This document shows, in pieces, positions 17,059 through 25,139 of a stretch of 64,000 nucleotides of DNA. The DNA lies in the NCBI GenBank assembly GCA_039908105.1, contig JAMOBI010000007.1:1-64000 (forward strand), given 5' to 3'. The position numbers and the translations under genes were made by a program. The notes under the pieces are model-generated. The model did not search any database. It was not told the origin of the DNA and saw only the letters and a list, made by a program, of their open reading frames with translations. The stretch comes from Magnetaquiglobus sp039908105. GTDB taxonomy: Bacteria; Pseudomonadota; Magnetococcia; Magnetococcales; Magnetaquicoccaceae. Every line of letters starts with the position of its first letter. Position 1 is the stretch's first letter.

Positions 17059-17697
17059 TCAGCCCGGCTCAAGGTGTGTTGGGGTGGTTTGTGAGGGGAA
17101 CGCCGCTTCCAGCGCGGCATCGACGGCAGGATTCAGACCGGGAGGTGGATCGTGGAGCGATCTTCCGTTGACGCGGCTGGTCAGCAAGATCGGATGGCCA
17201 TCCTTGGCACTGTTATCGAACACCATGAGGATATCCGCTTGCGGTGCAAACCAGATCAATTGTGCATGGGAGCGATGGTATCGAGCCATCGCCTTGGCGG
17301 CTTCCACGGCATGACCGCCCTTTGCGATCCGTTCGGAAACGCGCAGCGGGGAGAGTTCCGGCGGATGAAGCGAGATGTAGATGAGTCCGAATTTGAAACC
17401 AGATTCTTTTGCGGACAGAACGTCGTCCCGGTATTTGGGCGATGAGAGAACCGTCTCAACCATGAAGCTGCGCTTGGCCTGGATGTGGTCTGCCACTTCC
17501 CGGTCGATTGCCTGGGCCGCCAGTAAATTGAGTTGGTTTTGCGAGGCTTCTGGAAATGGGTCGCGTAACGCGAGGGTACGCTCGTCCGCGTTGAGTTTGA
17601 TCAGGGCGCGGTGGCCAAGGTCATCAAGAAAGTGTGTCGCGAAGCTGGATTTGCCCGCGCCATTGGGGCCGGCGATCATCCACATCCAGTGCGCCAC
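17059..17697 (-). CDS. Zeta-toxin-like P-loop kinase
   Basis: The 212-residue protein starts at once with a P-loop, WMIAGPNGAGKSSFATHFL (residues 6-24), and continues with INADE- and ETVLSS-like motifs (LIKLNADERTL, FMVETVLSSPKY) typical of zeta toxins, which phosphorylate UDP-sugar cell-wall precursors. The rest, including KFGLIYISLHPPELSPLRVSERIAKGGHAV, also fits this family. A small acidic protein gene lies 20 bp upstream in the same direction and is the likely antitoxin. The family also includes chromosomal kinases of unknown role, so a toxic function is inferred. Confidence 0.7.
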   Translation of the reverse strand: MAHWMWMIAGPNGAGKSSFATHFLDDLGHRALIKLNADERTLALRDPFPEASQNQLNLLAAQAIDREVADHIQAKRSFMVETVLSSPKYRDDVLSAKESGFKFGLIYISLHPPELSPLRVSERIAKGGHAVEAAKAMARYHRSHAQLIWFAPQADILMVFDNSAKDGHPILLTSRVNGRSLHDPPPGLNPAVDAALEAAFPSQTTPTHLEPG

Positions 17698-17717
17698 ACT
17701 TGGATCCTTGCGGGGGT

Positions 17718-17933
17718 CTAGAGTGGGTGGATCGGACGTTCTGGCGGCTGTCTGACCGCGAGTTGACCACCCATGGCTCCATGGGTTGGGATGCCGAGAT
17801 GGTCATTCTTGGCAACTTCGGCTTTGGCTGCCCGGTTGAAAGATCTCTGGGCGAGCCTGATCACGGCGGCGGCGTCATCAAAGACGCTGTCGTCGTCTGA
17901 TTCGACCTGTTTGATTTTCCGAACCGCGCCCAT
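17718..17933 (-). CDS. Small protein, probable antitoxin partner of the zeta-like kinase
   Basis: The predicted 71-residue product has an acidic, helical N-terminus (RKIKQVESDDDSVFDDAAAV) followed by a basic stretch and HGAMGGQLAVRQPPERPIHP. Small proteins of this layout commonly precede chromosomal zeta-like kinases. The open frame extends much further upstream, but the ATG at 17933 is where the protein-like composition begins. The downstream gap of 20 bp suggests co-transcription. No DNA-binding domain is evident. Confidence 0.5.
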   Translation of the reverse strand: MGAVRKIKQVESDDDSVFDDAAAVIRLAQRSFNRAAKAEVAKNDHLGIPTHGAMGGQLAVRQPPERPIHPL

Positions 17934-18474
17934 GATGGTTGTCCCTTGGTTGAAATCCGCTGATGAGGCATCATCGCGCTTTTCGTGGCAAACTGCAAGC
18001 CAAGAGTTGCCTTGAGTGGTTTTGGTAGGCTTTGATTTTTTTGTCCAGCCCTCCGGCAAAGTCGATGTCGTTGTTGTGTATTTCGGGCTTGAGGATGACG
18101 AAGGCCCGGATTGGATGGGCCTTCGTCGTCCAATCTTGTTGGATTTTGCAAGAGGAAAGACTCTTGGAAACATACGAGATAATAAGTGCTACCAAGAATT
18201 GTTATTGTGCAGCCACGACTCGTTTGGTTGGTGTCCTTCTTTTATTGCTGATTTGTAATAGGATGTAATGGATTGGATTGCCTTTCTCAACGCGGATTCT
18301 TCCGTATGAGCGAAAGGAGCTGCAAAGTATATATAAGTTATAGTATTGTTTATTGCTTGATTTTATGGTGCAAATCAGGCGTTTTTTGTTTGGAAACAAA
18401 CACCAAGAGTTTCCTGATAAAAAGGAACTCCTGACTGGTGGTACATCCATTTGAACGTTGGAAACCTTTAAACC
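17934..18474. other. Intergenic region between the toxin pair and ligA
   Basis: These 541 bp hold no gene I can support. A perfect hairpin lies at 18097-18127. From about 18240 to 18400 the sequence becomes clearly AT-rich (GTATATATAAGTTATAGTAT near 18333), so promoters for ligA and, in the other direction, for the toxin pair probably lie here. A weaker hairpin, GAGTTTCCT with AGGAACTC, is found near 18409-18433. Confidence 0.5.
18097..18127. terminator. Perfect 11-bp hairpin, possible terminator or regulatory stem
   Basis: GACGAAGGCCC pairs perfectly with GGGCCTTCGTC around the loop GGATTGGAT. There is no T-run directly after it on either strand, so simple Rho-independent termination is uncertain. 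It lies upstream of the antitoxin-like gene. Confidence 0.45.
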
Positions 18475-20508
18475 ATGACAACCCCCGCCCCCGAACCCCT
18501 CTCCCGCCTGCTGGCGTTGCGCGTCGAGCTGGCCCATCACAATTATCGCTATCATGTGCTCGATGCCCCCGAGATCAGCGACGACGCTTATGATGCGCTG
18601 TTTCGCGATCTGGAGGCGTTGGAGCGGGCGCATCCCGAGTGGATCACCCCGGACTCGCCCACCCAACGGGTGGGGGCGGCACCGCTGGAGGGGTTTGAAA
18701 AGGTGGTGCATCGGGTGCCGATGCTCTCGATTGACACGGTGGCCGATGTGGCCGAGTTTCACCGTCGGGTGAGCGAGGGGTTGGGCGTGGAGGCGGTCGA
18801 GTACGCTGCCGAACCGAAGATCGACGGCGTGGCGGTGAGTCTGATTTATGAACGGGGTCTGCTGGTCTGCGTGGCCACGCGCGGCGATGGTCGGGAGGGG
18901 GAGGAGGTGACCGCGCAGGCGCGTACCATCCCGTCGTTGCCGTTGCGTCTGCTCGGGGATGGTCATCCAGAGCTTCTGGAGGCGCGTGGCGAGGTATTCA
19001 TGCAGTTGGCGGCTTTTGATCGGTACAATGCCCGTGCGCTGGAAACCGGCGAAAAAACCTTTGCCAATCCGCGCAATGCCGCTGCCGGGAGTCTCCGTCA
19101 GCTCGACCCGCGCATCACCGCACAACGCCCGTTGAAGCTCTTCTGTCACGGCGTGGGCGAGGTGGTGGCCGAGGGTTGGCCGACCCGGCACGACCAGGTT
19201 ATGGCCCGCTTTCGCAAGTGGGGGTTGCCTACCTGCCCGGATGCCGAGGTGGTGCGTGGGGTGGCGGGGTGTCGGGACTATTATGAGAGATTGCGGGCGC
19301 GGCGCGATCAACTGCCCTACGAGATCGACGGCATGGTCTTCAAGGTGAACGAACTGGCCTGGCGCGAGCGGTTGGGTTTTGTCGCCCGGGCGCCGCGTTG
19401 GGCTGCGGCCTGCAAGTTCCCGTCGCGCGAGGCGTTGACCTGTGTGGAGGCGATCGATGTGCAGGTGGGGCGTACCGGCGCCTTGACCCCGGTGGCACGG
19501 TTGCAACCCGTGGGGGTGGGCGGGGTGACGGTGACCAATGCCACGCTGCACAACTTCGAGGAGCTGTCCCGCAAGGATGTGCGACCCGGTGATACGGTGC
19601 GGGTGCGGCGTGCCGGGGATGTGATCCCCGAGGTGGTGGAGGTGGTGGCAGAAAAACGCCCGGCCGAATCCGTGCCTGTTCCCTGGCCGGAGCGCTGTCC
19701 GGTGTGCGGCGGGGAGGTGGCCCAGGCCGAGGGGGAGGTGGTGATCCGCTGTGTGGCGGGATTTTCGTGTCCGGCGCAGCGCAAGGAGGCGGTGCGGCAC
19801 TTTGCCTCGCGGCGCGCGCTGAACATCGAGGGGTTGGGCGACAAGCTGGTGGAGTTGCTGTTCACCCAGGGGTTGATCCGCGATGTGGCTGATTTGTATC
19901 GGTTGAGGGAGGCGCCGGAGCGGCTGGTGACGCTGGAGCGGCTGGGCGAGAAATCGGTCGAGAATCTTCTGTCCGCCATCGAGGCCAGTCGCGAGCGCCA
20001 TCTGGAGCGTTTCTTGTTCGCGTTGGGGATTCGCGAGGTGGGGGAGGCGACCGCAGCCAGTCTGGCGCGGCACTTCGAGAGCATTGAGGCGCTGATGGCT
20101 GCGACGCCAGAGGAGTTGCAGGGCGCCTCCGATGTCGGACCGGTGGCAGCCGGACGGGTGGTGGCGTTTTTCCAGGCCCCGGCCAATCAAGCGCTGTTGG
20201 CGCGTCTTCTGGCCGAGCCGGGGACGGGCTGGCACCGGGCTGCCGAGCGGCAGGTCGCGACCGATCACCCGTTGGCCGGTGCGACCGTGGTCTTGACCGG
20301 CACCCTGACCACCTGGAGCCGTCAAGAGGCCAAGGCGCGGCTGGAGGCATTGGGTGCCAAGGTCTCCGGGAGTCTCTCCAAGCGGACGCGCTATCTGATC
20401 GTCGGCGAGGCGCCGGGGTCGAAACTGACCCAGGCGCGTGAACTGGGGGTGGAGATCCTCGATGAGGCGGCACTGATCGCCTGGGTCGGGGGTGAACGCA
20501 GGGTGTGA
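18475..20508 (+). CDS. ligA: NAD-dependent DNA ligase LigA
   Basis: LigA seals nicks during replication and repair with NAD as cofactor. The 677 aa are close to the E. coli length. The adenylated lysine is K115 in AAEPKIDGVAVSL; an NAD-binding Ia domain precedes it (HHNYRYHVLDAPEISDDAYD). The zinc finger reads CPVCGGEV, then RCVAGFSCPAQRKE; helix-hairpin-helix repeats follow (GLGDKLVELL, LGEKSVENLL) and a BRCT domain ends the protein (GATVVLTGTLTTWSRQEAKA). It is followed by an MNT/HEPN toxin-antitoxin pair. Confidence 0.97.
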   Translation: MTTPAPEPLSRLLALRVELAHHNYRYHVLDAPEISDDAYDALFRDLEALERAHPEWITPDSPTQRVGAAPLEGFEKVVHRVPMLSIDTVADVAEFHRRVSEGLGVEAVEYAAEPKIDGVAVSLIYERGLLVCVATRGDGREGEEVTAQARTIPSLPLRLLGDGHPELLEARGEVFMQLAAFDRYNARALETGEKTFANPRNAAAGSLRQLDPRITAQRPLKLFCHGVGEVVAEGWPTRHDQVMARFRKWGLPTCPDAEVVRGVAGCRDYYERLRARRDQLPYEIDGMVFKVNELAWRERLGFVARAPRWAAACKFPSREALTCVEAIDVQVGRTGALTPVARLQPVGVGGVTVTNATLHNFEELSRKDVRPGDTVRVRRAGDVIPEVVEVVAEKRPAESVPVPWPERCPVCGGEVAQAEGEVVIRCVAGFSCPAQRKEAVRHFASRRALNIEGLGDKLVELLFTQGLIRDVADLYRLREAPERLVTLERLGEKSVENLLSAIEASRERHLERFLFALGIREVGEATAASLARHFESIEALMAATPEELQGASDVGPVAAGRVVAFFQAPANQALLARLLAEPGTGWHRAAERQVATDHPLAGATVVLTGTLTTWSRQEAKARLEALGAKVSGSLSKRTRYLIVGEAPGSKLTQARELGVEILDEAALIAWVGGERRV

Positions 20509-20596
20509 GCGGGCGGTGGTTTAATCCCAGGTGGTATTATGTTAAAGTGATAGCGGTACTGTTGAGGTGGCTGACGTGCGAAGGGGAGGAGACACG

Positions 20597-20929
20597 ATGC
20601 GATTGATAACCGAGCAGGAGTTATTGGTGATGATCGGGCGCATTGCCGAGGTGATCCAACCCGAGAAAATTTGGTTGTTCGGTTCCATGGTGCGCGGTGA
20701 GGCAACGGAGGGGTCGGATATCGATCTACTGGTGGTGGAGCAAGAGGGGTTCGAGCAGCGCAGTCGCTGGCGGGAGCTGGAAAAAATTCGCGATTTATTG
20801 GTCGATTTTCCGATGTCGAAGGATGTTCTGCTTTACAGCATGCAGGAGATGGATTGCTGGCAAGGGTCTGGTCAACACATCATTGCGCATGTCGTGAACG
20901 AGGGCCGGTTGCTTTATGAACGGATCTGA
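20597..20929 (+). CDS. MNT-type nucleotidyltransferase (antitoxin of an MNT/HEPN pair)
   Basis: The 110-residue protein has the minimal nucleotidyltransferase motif LFGSMVRGEATEGSDIDLLV (G-S-x-S/D-x-D-x-D type). In MNT/HEPN systems this enzyme nucleotidylates the HEPN RNase and keeps it inactive. The ATG at 20597 has GGGAGGAGA upstream; an earlier start at 20567 would add ten residues. Its 3' end overlaps the HEPN gene by 14 bp, the usual arrangement. Confidence 0.8.
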   Translation: MRLITEQELLVMIGRIAEVIQPEKIWLFGSMVRGEATEGSDIDLLVVEQEGFEQRSRWRELEKIRDLLVDFPMSKDVLLYSMQEMDCWQGSGQHIIAHVVNEGRLLYERI

Positions 20930-21311
20930 GCGGGCAAAAACCTATCGGCTCATGGCAGCCAAGGATCGGCATGCCTTGTCGTTGATGACCGAGGCATCCG
21001 GCGTCGCGGTGGAGATTTTTGGTTTTCATGTGCAGCAGGCCGTGGAGAAGGGATTGAAGGCATGGCTCTGCATGTTGGAGGCGAACTTTCCGAAAAAGCA
21101 TGATCTCAAAGCTTTGGCGTTTCTGATCCGACAGGCTGGAGGTGTGATTCCGGAGGAGTTTCTGCCGCTGTTGAGTTTTACGGATTTTGCCACCACGTTT
21201 CGTTACGATGCCTACGATGCGTTCGATGCCCCTTTGAACCGGGAAGAGATCGTGGAGTTGGTGGGGCGATTCCTGATGCATGTTGATCGGTTGCTTGACG
21301 AGGGCAGTTGA
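20916..21311 (+). CDS. HEPN-domain protein (toxin candidate of an MNT/HEPN pair)
   Basis: This 131-residue helical protein carries the HEPN core FGFHVQQAVEKGLKAWL and the C-terminal FTDFATTFRYDAYD. It lacks the R-x4-H-x-Y RNase motif in the form seen in the second HEPN gene (50826). It thus belongs to the other HEPN subgroup, where the RYD segment is conserved and RNase activity is less certain. The overlap with the MNT gene supports a functional unit. Confidence 0.75.
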   Translation: MNGSERAKTYRLMAAKDRHALSLMTEASGVAVEIFGFHVQQAVEKGLKAWLCMLEANFPKKHDLKALAFLIRQAGGVIPEEFLPLLSFTDFATTFRYDAYDAFDAPLNREEIVELVGRFLMHVDRLLDEGS

Positions 21312-21376
21312 CAGTCGCTGTTGGGTGACTTGGACATAAACCCAGCGGATTTATTTTTGTTTGCGGAGAGATGCGT

Positions 21377-21532
21377 ATGCCGGAGCAGCATTCTGTTCTT
21401 GAGAAGGAGTCGGTCACTCGACTGGCCGAAGAAACATATGGCGCCTGGGGACGCATGACGCTTGCCGAGTGTGATGACTGGATGCAACAGCGGCGCCAGG
21501 AGGATTGGGGGGATGAAGAGAGGATGGTATGA
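21377..21532 (+). CDS. Small antitoxin-like protein upstream of a truncated PIN toxin (VapB/Phd-like position)
   Basis: This reading frame, below the usual size threshold, encodes 51 residues beginning MPEQHSVLEKESVTRLAEET. It is acidic and ends with QEDWGDEERMV. TGCGGAGAG lies 7 bp before the ATG. Its stop overlaps the ATG of the PIN-domain remnant by four bases (ATGA), the classical coupling of vapB and vapC. No clear DNA-binding fold can be assigned, so antitoxin identity rests on the neighbour. Confidence 0.5.
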   Translation: MPEQHSVLEKESVTRLAEETYGAWGRMTLAECDDWMQQRRQEDWGDEERMV

Positions 21533-21648
21533 ACTTTTTTGCCGCAACAGCCTTGGAAAGCGCTCTTCCCCTGGTGACGCGTAATCTTGCCGACTTTGAA
21601 ACCATCCCCGGATTATCCCTGATCGATCCATTTGCAGCGTGGCATTGA
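21529..21648 (+). pseudogene. VapC PIN-domain toxin remnant (internal deletion)
   Basis: The 39-residue frame reads MNFFAATALESALPLVTRNL and continues ADFETIPGLSLIDPF. This is the conserved C-terminal end of VapC PIN ribonucleases, including the TRN-x-x-DF motif that carries the last acidic residue. The N-terminal about 90 residues with the DTN and other metal-binding acids are missing, so it cannot be an active nuclease. The start codon may be the original one, joined to the C-terminus by an in-frame deletion. Confidence 0.7.
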
Positions 21649-21744
21649 TTTCAATCTTTGGAAAACGCGTCGCGATCCGCTACACTGTCACGGTTTGTTG
21701 AAAAAATTCCGTCATCCGCTTTGGAAAGCGTGATCAAAGAGCCT

Positions 21745-23394
21745 ATGGAAGCCTTGCTGGCCCTGGCCCAGGTCAACCCGCACGTCGGTGCCCTGGAGAA
21801 GAATCTGGAGATGCTGCTCGATTGCGCGCGCGGTGCGGTAGCGGCTGGCGCGCAGCTGGTGATCTTTCCGGAGCTGGTGTTGACCGGCTATCCGCCCGAG
21901 GATCTGCTGCACAAACCGTTGTTCCTCGACCGTTTGCGCGAGGTGGAGCGCCGTTTTCACCGCGCCTTGGGCGATCTGGGCATCGATGCGGTCTACGGGT
22001 CGATTCGCCAGGGGGGCAGCGGGCTGATCAATGCCGGGGTGTATGTGCGCGCCGGACGGGAGGAGGGGTTTGCCGGCAAGCGCTGGCTGCCCAATTTCGG
22101 TGTGTTCGACGAACAGCGCTATTTCGAGTCGAGCCGCAGCGTGCGCACCTTTGCCTTTCACGGCATGCCGTTCGGCATCACCATCTGCGAGGATTTGTGG
22201 CGTACCGGCGATCCGTTGGCGGCGCTCGCCAAAAGTGAGGCCGCGTTCGTGATCAACATCAACGCCTCGCCCTATCACATCCGCAAGCAGCGCGAACGGG
22301 AGGAGGTCGCCTGGCAGAGGATTCTTGAGCACGGTCTGCCGGTAGTCTACGTCAACCTGGTGGGCGGACAGGACGAGTTGGTCTTTGATGGCGGCAGTTT
22401 TGCCATGAACCGCAGCGGCGAGGTGGCGTTGCGGGCGCCTTTGTTCGATGAGTCCCTGCAGTTTCTGACCGTGCGGCGCGAGCCGGCTGGGGTGGTTCGT
22501 TTCGATGCCGGCCCCAAGAGCGCGGAGTTGGAGGAGGATGCGGAGATCTATCGCGCCCTGGTGCTCGGCCTGCGTGATTACGTGGCCAAGAACGGTTTCC
22601 GTTCCGTGGTGCTGGGGCTCTCGGGCGGCATCGACTCGGCCTTGACTGCGGCCATTTGTGTCGATGCGTTGGGAGCCGAGCGGGTGGGGGCGTTGATGAT
22701 GCCCTCAACCTACACCGCGCCGATGAGTCTGGAGGATGCCGCCCTGGTGGCCGAGCGGTTGGGGATCTGTCTGGGCGAGGTGCCGATCGGACCGATGTTC
22801 GAGGCGTTCCGGAGTGCCTTGGCAGACGAGTTCGCCGGTCTGCCGGAGGATACCACCGAGGAGAACCTGCAATCGCGCATTCGTGGCACGCTGTTGATGG
22901 CGCTGGCCAACAAGCGCGGCGGCATGGTGGTGACCACCGGCAACAAGAGCGAGGTGAGCGTCGGATATGCCACGCTTTATGGGGATATGGCCGGGGGGTA
23001 TTCGGTGTTGAAGGATTTGTTGAAAGAGCGGGTGTATGCCCTGTCGCGGGCGCGCAACCGCTGGGCGAGCGAGCGGGGCGAGACGCCACCCATTCCGGAG
23101 CGGGTGATCGAACGCCCCCCCTCGGCGGAGTTGCGAGCAGATCAGAAGGATGAGGACTCCCTGCCTCCCTATCCGGTGTTGGATCGGATTCTGGAGCTTT
23201 ATGTCGAGCGTGAGCAGGGGTTGGAGGAGATCGTGGCACGCGGGATCGAACGCGAGACCGTATTGCGGGTGATCCGGCTGGTGGATGGCAATGAGTACAA
23301 GCGGCGTCAGGCCGCGCCCGGTGTGCGGGTGACGCGCCGTGCCTTTGGCAAGGACCGGCGTTATCCGATCACCAACGGTTTTCGTCTCTCGTGA
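21745..23394 (+). CDS. nadE: Glutamine-dependent NAD+ synthetase NadE
   Basis: NadE amidates nicotinic acid adenine dinucleotide in the last step of NAD synthesis. The N-terminal glutaminase (nitrilase) domain has its Glu-Lys-Cys triad in FPELVLTGYPPEDL, GKRWLPNFGVFDEQRYF and GITICEDLWR. The C-terminal synthetase domain has the pyrophosphate loop LGLSGGIDSALTA and TGNKSEVSVGYATLYGDMAG. Product length is 549 aa from the ATG at 21745; the open frame upstream overlaps the PIN remnant region and is not family-like. LigA, which consumes NAD, lies nearby, but the two are not co-transcribed. Confidence 0.95.
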   Translation: MEALLALAQVNPHVGALEKNLEMLLDCARGAVAAGAQLVIFPELVLTGYPPEDLLHKPLFLDRLREVERRFHRALGDLGIDAVYGSIRQGGSGLINAGVYVRAGREEGFAGKRWLPNFGVFDEQRYFESSRSVRTFAFHGMPFGITICEDLWRTGDPLAALAKSEAAFVININASPYHIRKQREREEVAWQRILEHGLPVVYVNLVGGQDELVFDGGSFAMNRSGEVALRAPLFDESLQFLTVRREPAGVVRFDAGPKSAELEEDAEIYRALVLGLRDYVAKNGFRSVVLGLSGGIDSALTAAICVDALGAERVGALMMPSTYTAPMSLEDAALVAERLGICLGEVPIGPMFEAFRSALADEFAGLPEDTTEENLQSRIRGTLLMALANKRGGMVVTTGNKSEVSVGYATLYGDMAGGYSVLKDLLKERVYALSRARNRWASERGETPPIPERVIERPPSAELRADQKDEDSLPPYPVLDRILELYVEREQGLEEIVARGIERETVLRVIRLVDGNEYKRRQAAPGVRVTRRAFGKDRRYPITNGFRLS

Positions 23395-25139
23395 GGCGCG
23401 AGTTACGGCGGCAGGGTGTGGATGCAGGCATGAACAGGAACTCCCCAGGTATCGCACCGGATCCGGTGGATGATGATCTCGCCGAGGTGGGTGAAAAGGT
23501 GATCAACCCGGCGTTGGCGCAGCTGGGTGGACGGTTGCGAGGTCTGCGCGCGGCGCAGGGGTTGGATCTGGATGAGATGTCCAGACGGACGCGCATTCGA
23601 GTGCCCCATCTGCAGGCGTTGGAAGAGGGGAGGATCGATACGCTGCGGGGTCAGGTCTATGTGGCCGGTTTCCTGCGTTTGTACGCGCGCCATTTGGGAT
23701 TCGACAACACGGAGCAGATCGAGGCCTGTCTGGCTGATCTGGATGCAACCCGTCAGGTGTTGCAGCAGGAGCATTTCGTCTCGCCGCCGGAGCCGCGTTT
23801 TCGTCCTTCTTTGGGATTGGCCGTGGCGGGTGTGGTGGTATTGATGGGGTTGTTCGTGCTGTATGAGCGACGCAGTGCGGATGCCCTCCCGGAAGCCGGA
23901 CCACCGGCCCCACCCAACGCAGCCCCCTTGCGGGTGGGCGAGGCGTTGCCGGCACGGCCCGCAGACGGGGGTGGAAGTGGCCCGGATGGTGCGGAGGTGA
24001 AGAGCCCGATCAAGGAGGAGACGACGCCGGTCAAGGCGTTGGGTCCGGAGGATCCGGCCTCCTGGCCAGCGACCGATTCGTCGCCGGAGCGGTTGACGAT
24101 GTTGGCTGCGGGTGGTGTCAAGTCGAAGCCGGAAGCCAAGCCTGCTGAGCCGAAACCGGAAGCCAAGCTCGAATCGAAGCCGGAGAGTAAACCACTCGCA
24201 AAGCTTGAAGCGAAGCCGGAAGCCAAGCCGGAGCCGAAGCCAGAGGTCAAGCCCGAGGTCAAGCCCGAGCCAAAGCCGGAGAGTAAACCGTCCGCCAAGC
24301 CCGAGGTCAAGCCCGAGCCAAAGCCGGAGAGTAAACCGTCCGCCAAGCCCGAGGTCAAGCCCGAGCCGGAGATCAAGCCCGAAGCCAAGTCCGAGGAGCG
24401 GGTTTCACCGAACGAGGCGGAGACGGGCTCGGGTGAGTCTGGATCCTGGTTCGAGGCGTTGTGGAACCGTTTCACCACGCGCGAGGAGCCGCCTCCGGAG
24501 ATCAAGCCTGGCAATGTGGAGCCGCCTGCGGAGATGGCACCCGAACCGGAGAAAAAAGCCCCGGCATCGGCGGCGGTGTCGTCGACTCCGGCCAAAGCGG
24601 GCGTCACCCCGCGTGAGGCCCCCCCTGCCGTACCACCGCCGGGCAAGCCGGGTGGTGCCGTGCGTGAGGCCATGCCGGTCGTGCCACCTGCCGCGCCGGT
24701 TGTCGTACCTCCGCCAGTCGTACCGCCACCCGCTCCACCCGCAGCGGCATCGGCTCCCCCTGTCGCACCCGAGGTGGCCAAGGTGACGCCGGCGAAAAAA
24801 CTGCCCAAGGGGATTCGCGAGCGTTATCCCGAGCAGGTGGGCAGTGATGCCGATCTGGCCCCGGAGTCGCCCGCCGCCGTATCGTTGCAGGCCAAGGAGC
24901 TGGTCTGGGTGCAGATTCACGATGCCAATGGCATGGTGGTCAAGGATATGGTGATGCAGCCCGGTTTTCTTTTCCGGGTGCCTGACGGGGGCAACTTCAT
25001 CGCCACGCTGGGCAATGCCGCGTCGGTGCGGGTGCGGGTCGGCACGCAGGAGGTGCCGATGGTGGGGGCGCCGGGTGAGATGGTCGAGGGGTTGAAACTC
25101 AACGCCGAGGCGTTGCGCAAGAAGGCGGGCGGACGATGA
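23391..25139 (+). CDS. rodZ: RodZ-like protein with N-terminal HTH, one membrane helix and a repeat-rich periplasmic linker
   Basis: RodZ-family proteins couple the MreB cytoskeleton to cell-wall synthesis. An HTH_25 domain (GGRLRGLRAAQGLDLDEMSR to LYARHLGFD, about residues 47-105) is followed by a membrane helix (LGLAVAGVVVLMGLFVLY, about 143-160). Next comes a long Pro/Lys/Glu linker with KPEVKPEPKPESKPSA repeats, and a C-terminal DUF4115 domain (LVWVQIHDANGMVVKDMVM). The GTG at 23391 overlaps the nadE stop; an ATG at 23430 is equally plausible. The ispG gene starts on its stop codon. The 582 aa exceed typical RodZ because of the linker. Confidence 0.8.
   Translation: MRRELRRQGVDAGMNRNSPGIAPDPVDDDLAEVGEKVINPALAQLGGRLRGLRAAQGLDLDEMSRRTRIRVPHLQALEEGRIDTLRGQVYVAGFLRLYARHLGFDNTEQIEACLADLDATRQVLQQEHFVSPPEPRFRPSLGLAVAGVVVLMGLFVLYERRSADALPEAGPPAPPNAAPLRVGEALPARPADGGGSGPDGAEVKSPIKEETTPVKALGPEDPASWPATDSSPERLTMLAAGGVKSKPEAKPAEPKPEAKLESKPESKPLAKLEAKPEAKPEPKPEVKPEVKPEPKPESKPSAKPEVKPEPKPESKPSAKPEVKPEPEIKPEAKSEERVSPNEAETGSGESGSWFEALWNRFTTREEPPPEIKPGNVEPPAEMAPEPEKKAPASAAVSSTPAKAGVTPREAPPAVPPPGKPGGAVREAMPVVPPAAPVVVPPPVVPPPAPPAAASAPPVAPEVAKVTPAKKLPKGIRERYPEQVGSDADLAPESPAAVSLQAKELVWVQIHDANGMVVKDMVMQPGFLFRVPDGGNFIATLGNAASVRVRVGTQEVPMVGAPGEMVEGLKLNAEALRKKAGGR
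24252..24347 (+). repeat. Exact 48-bp tandem duplication within rodZ
   Basis: Two identical 48-bp units (24252-24299 and 24300-24347) begin CCCGAGGTCAAGCCCGAGCC, and a partial third unit starts at 24348. Each unit encodes PEVKPEPKPESKPSAK. The exactness at third codon positions indicates a recent slippage or recombination event; the linker length is therefore likely to vary between strains. Confidence 0.9.

Noticed and set aside
18202..20325. Long minus-strand open frame (707 codons) opposite ligA
   Set aside because: It is an antisense shadow of the GC-rich ligA gene; its sequence is Arg/His/Gln-rich low complexity, and ligA has complete family motifs.
24121..24390. Regular repeats that might be a CRISPR array
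   Set aside because: The units are in frame, encode KPE-rich linker sequence and have no unique spacers.
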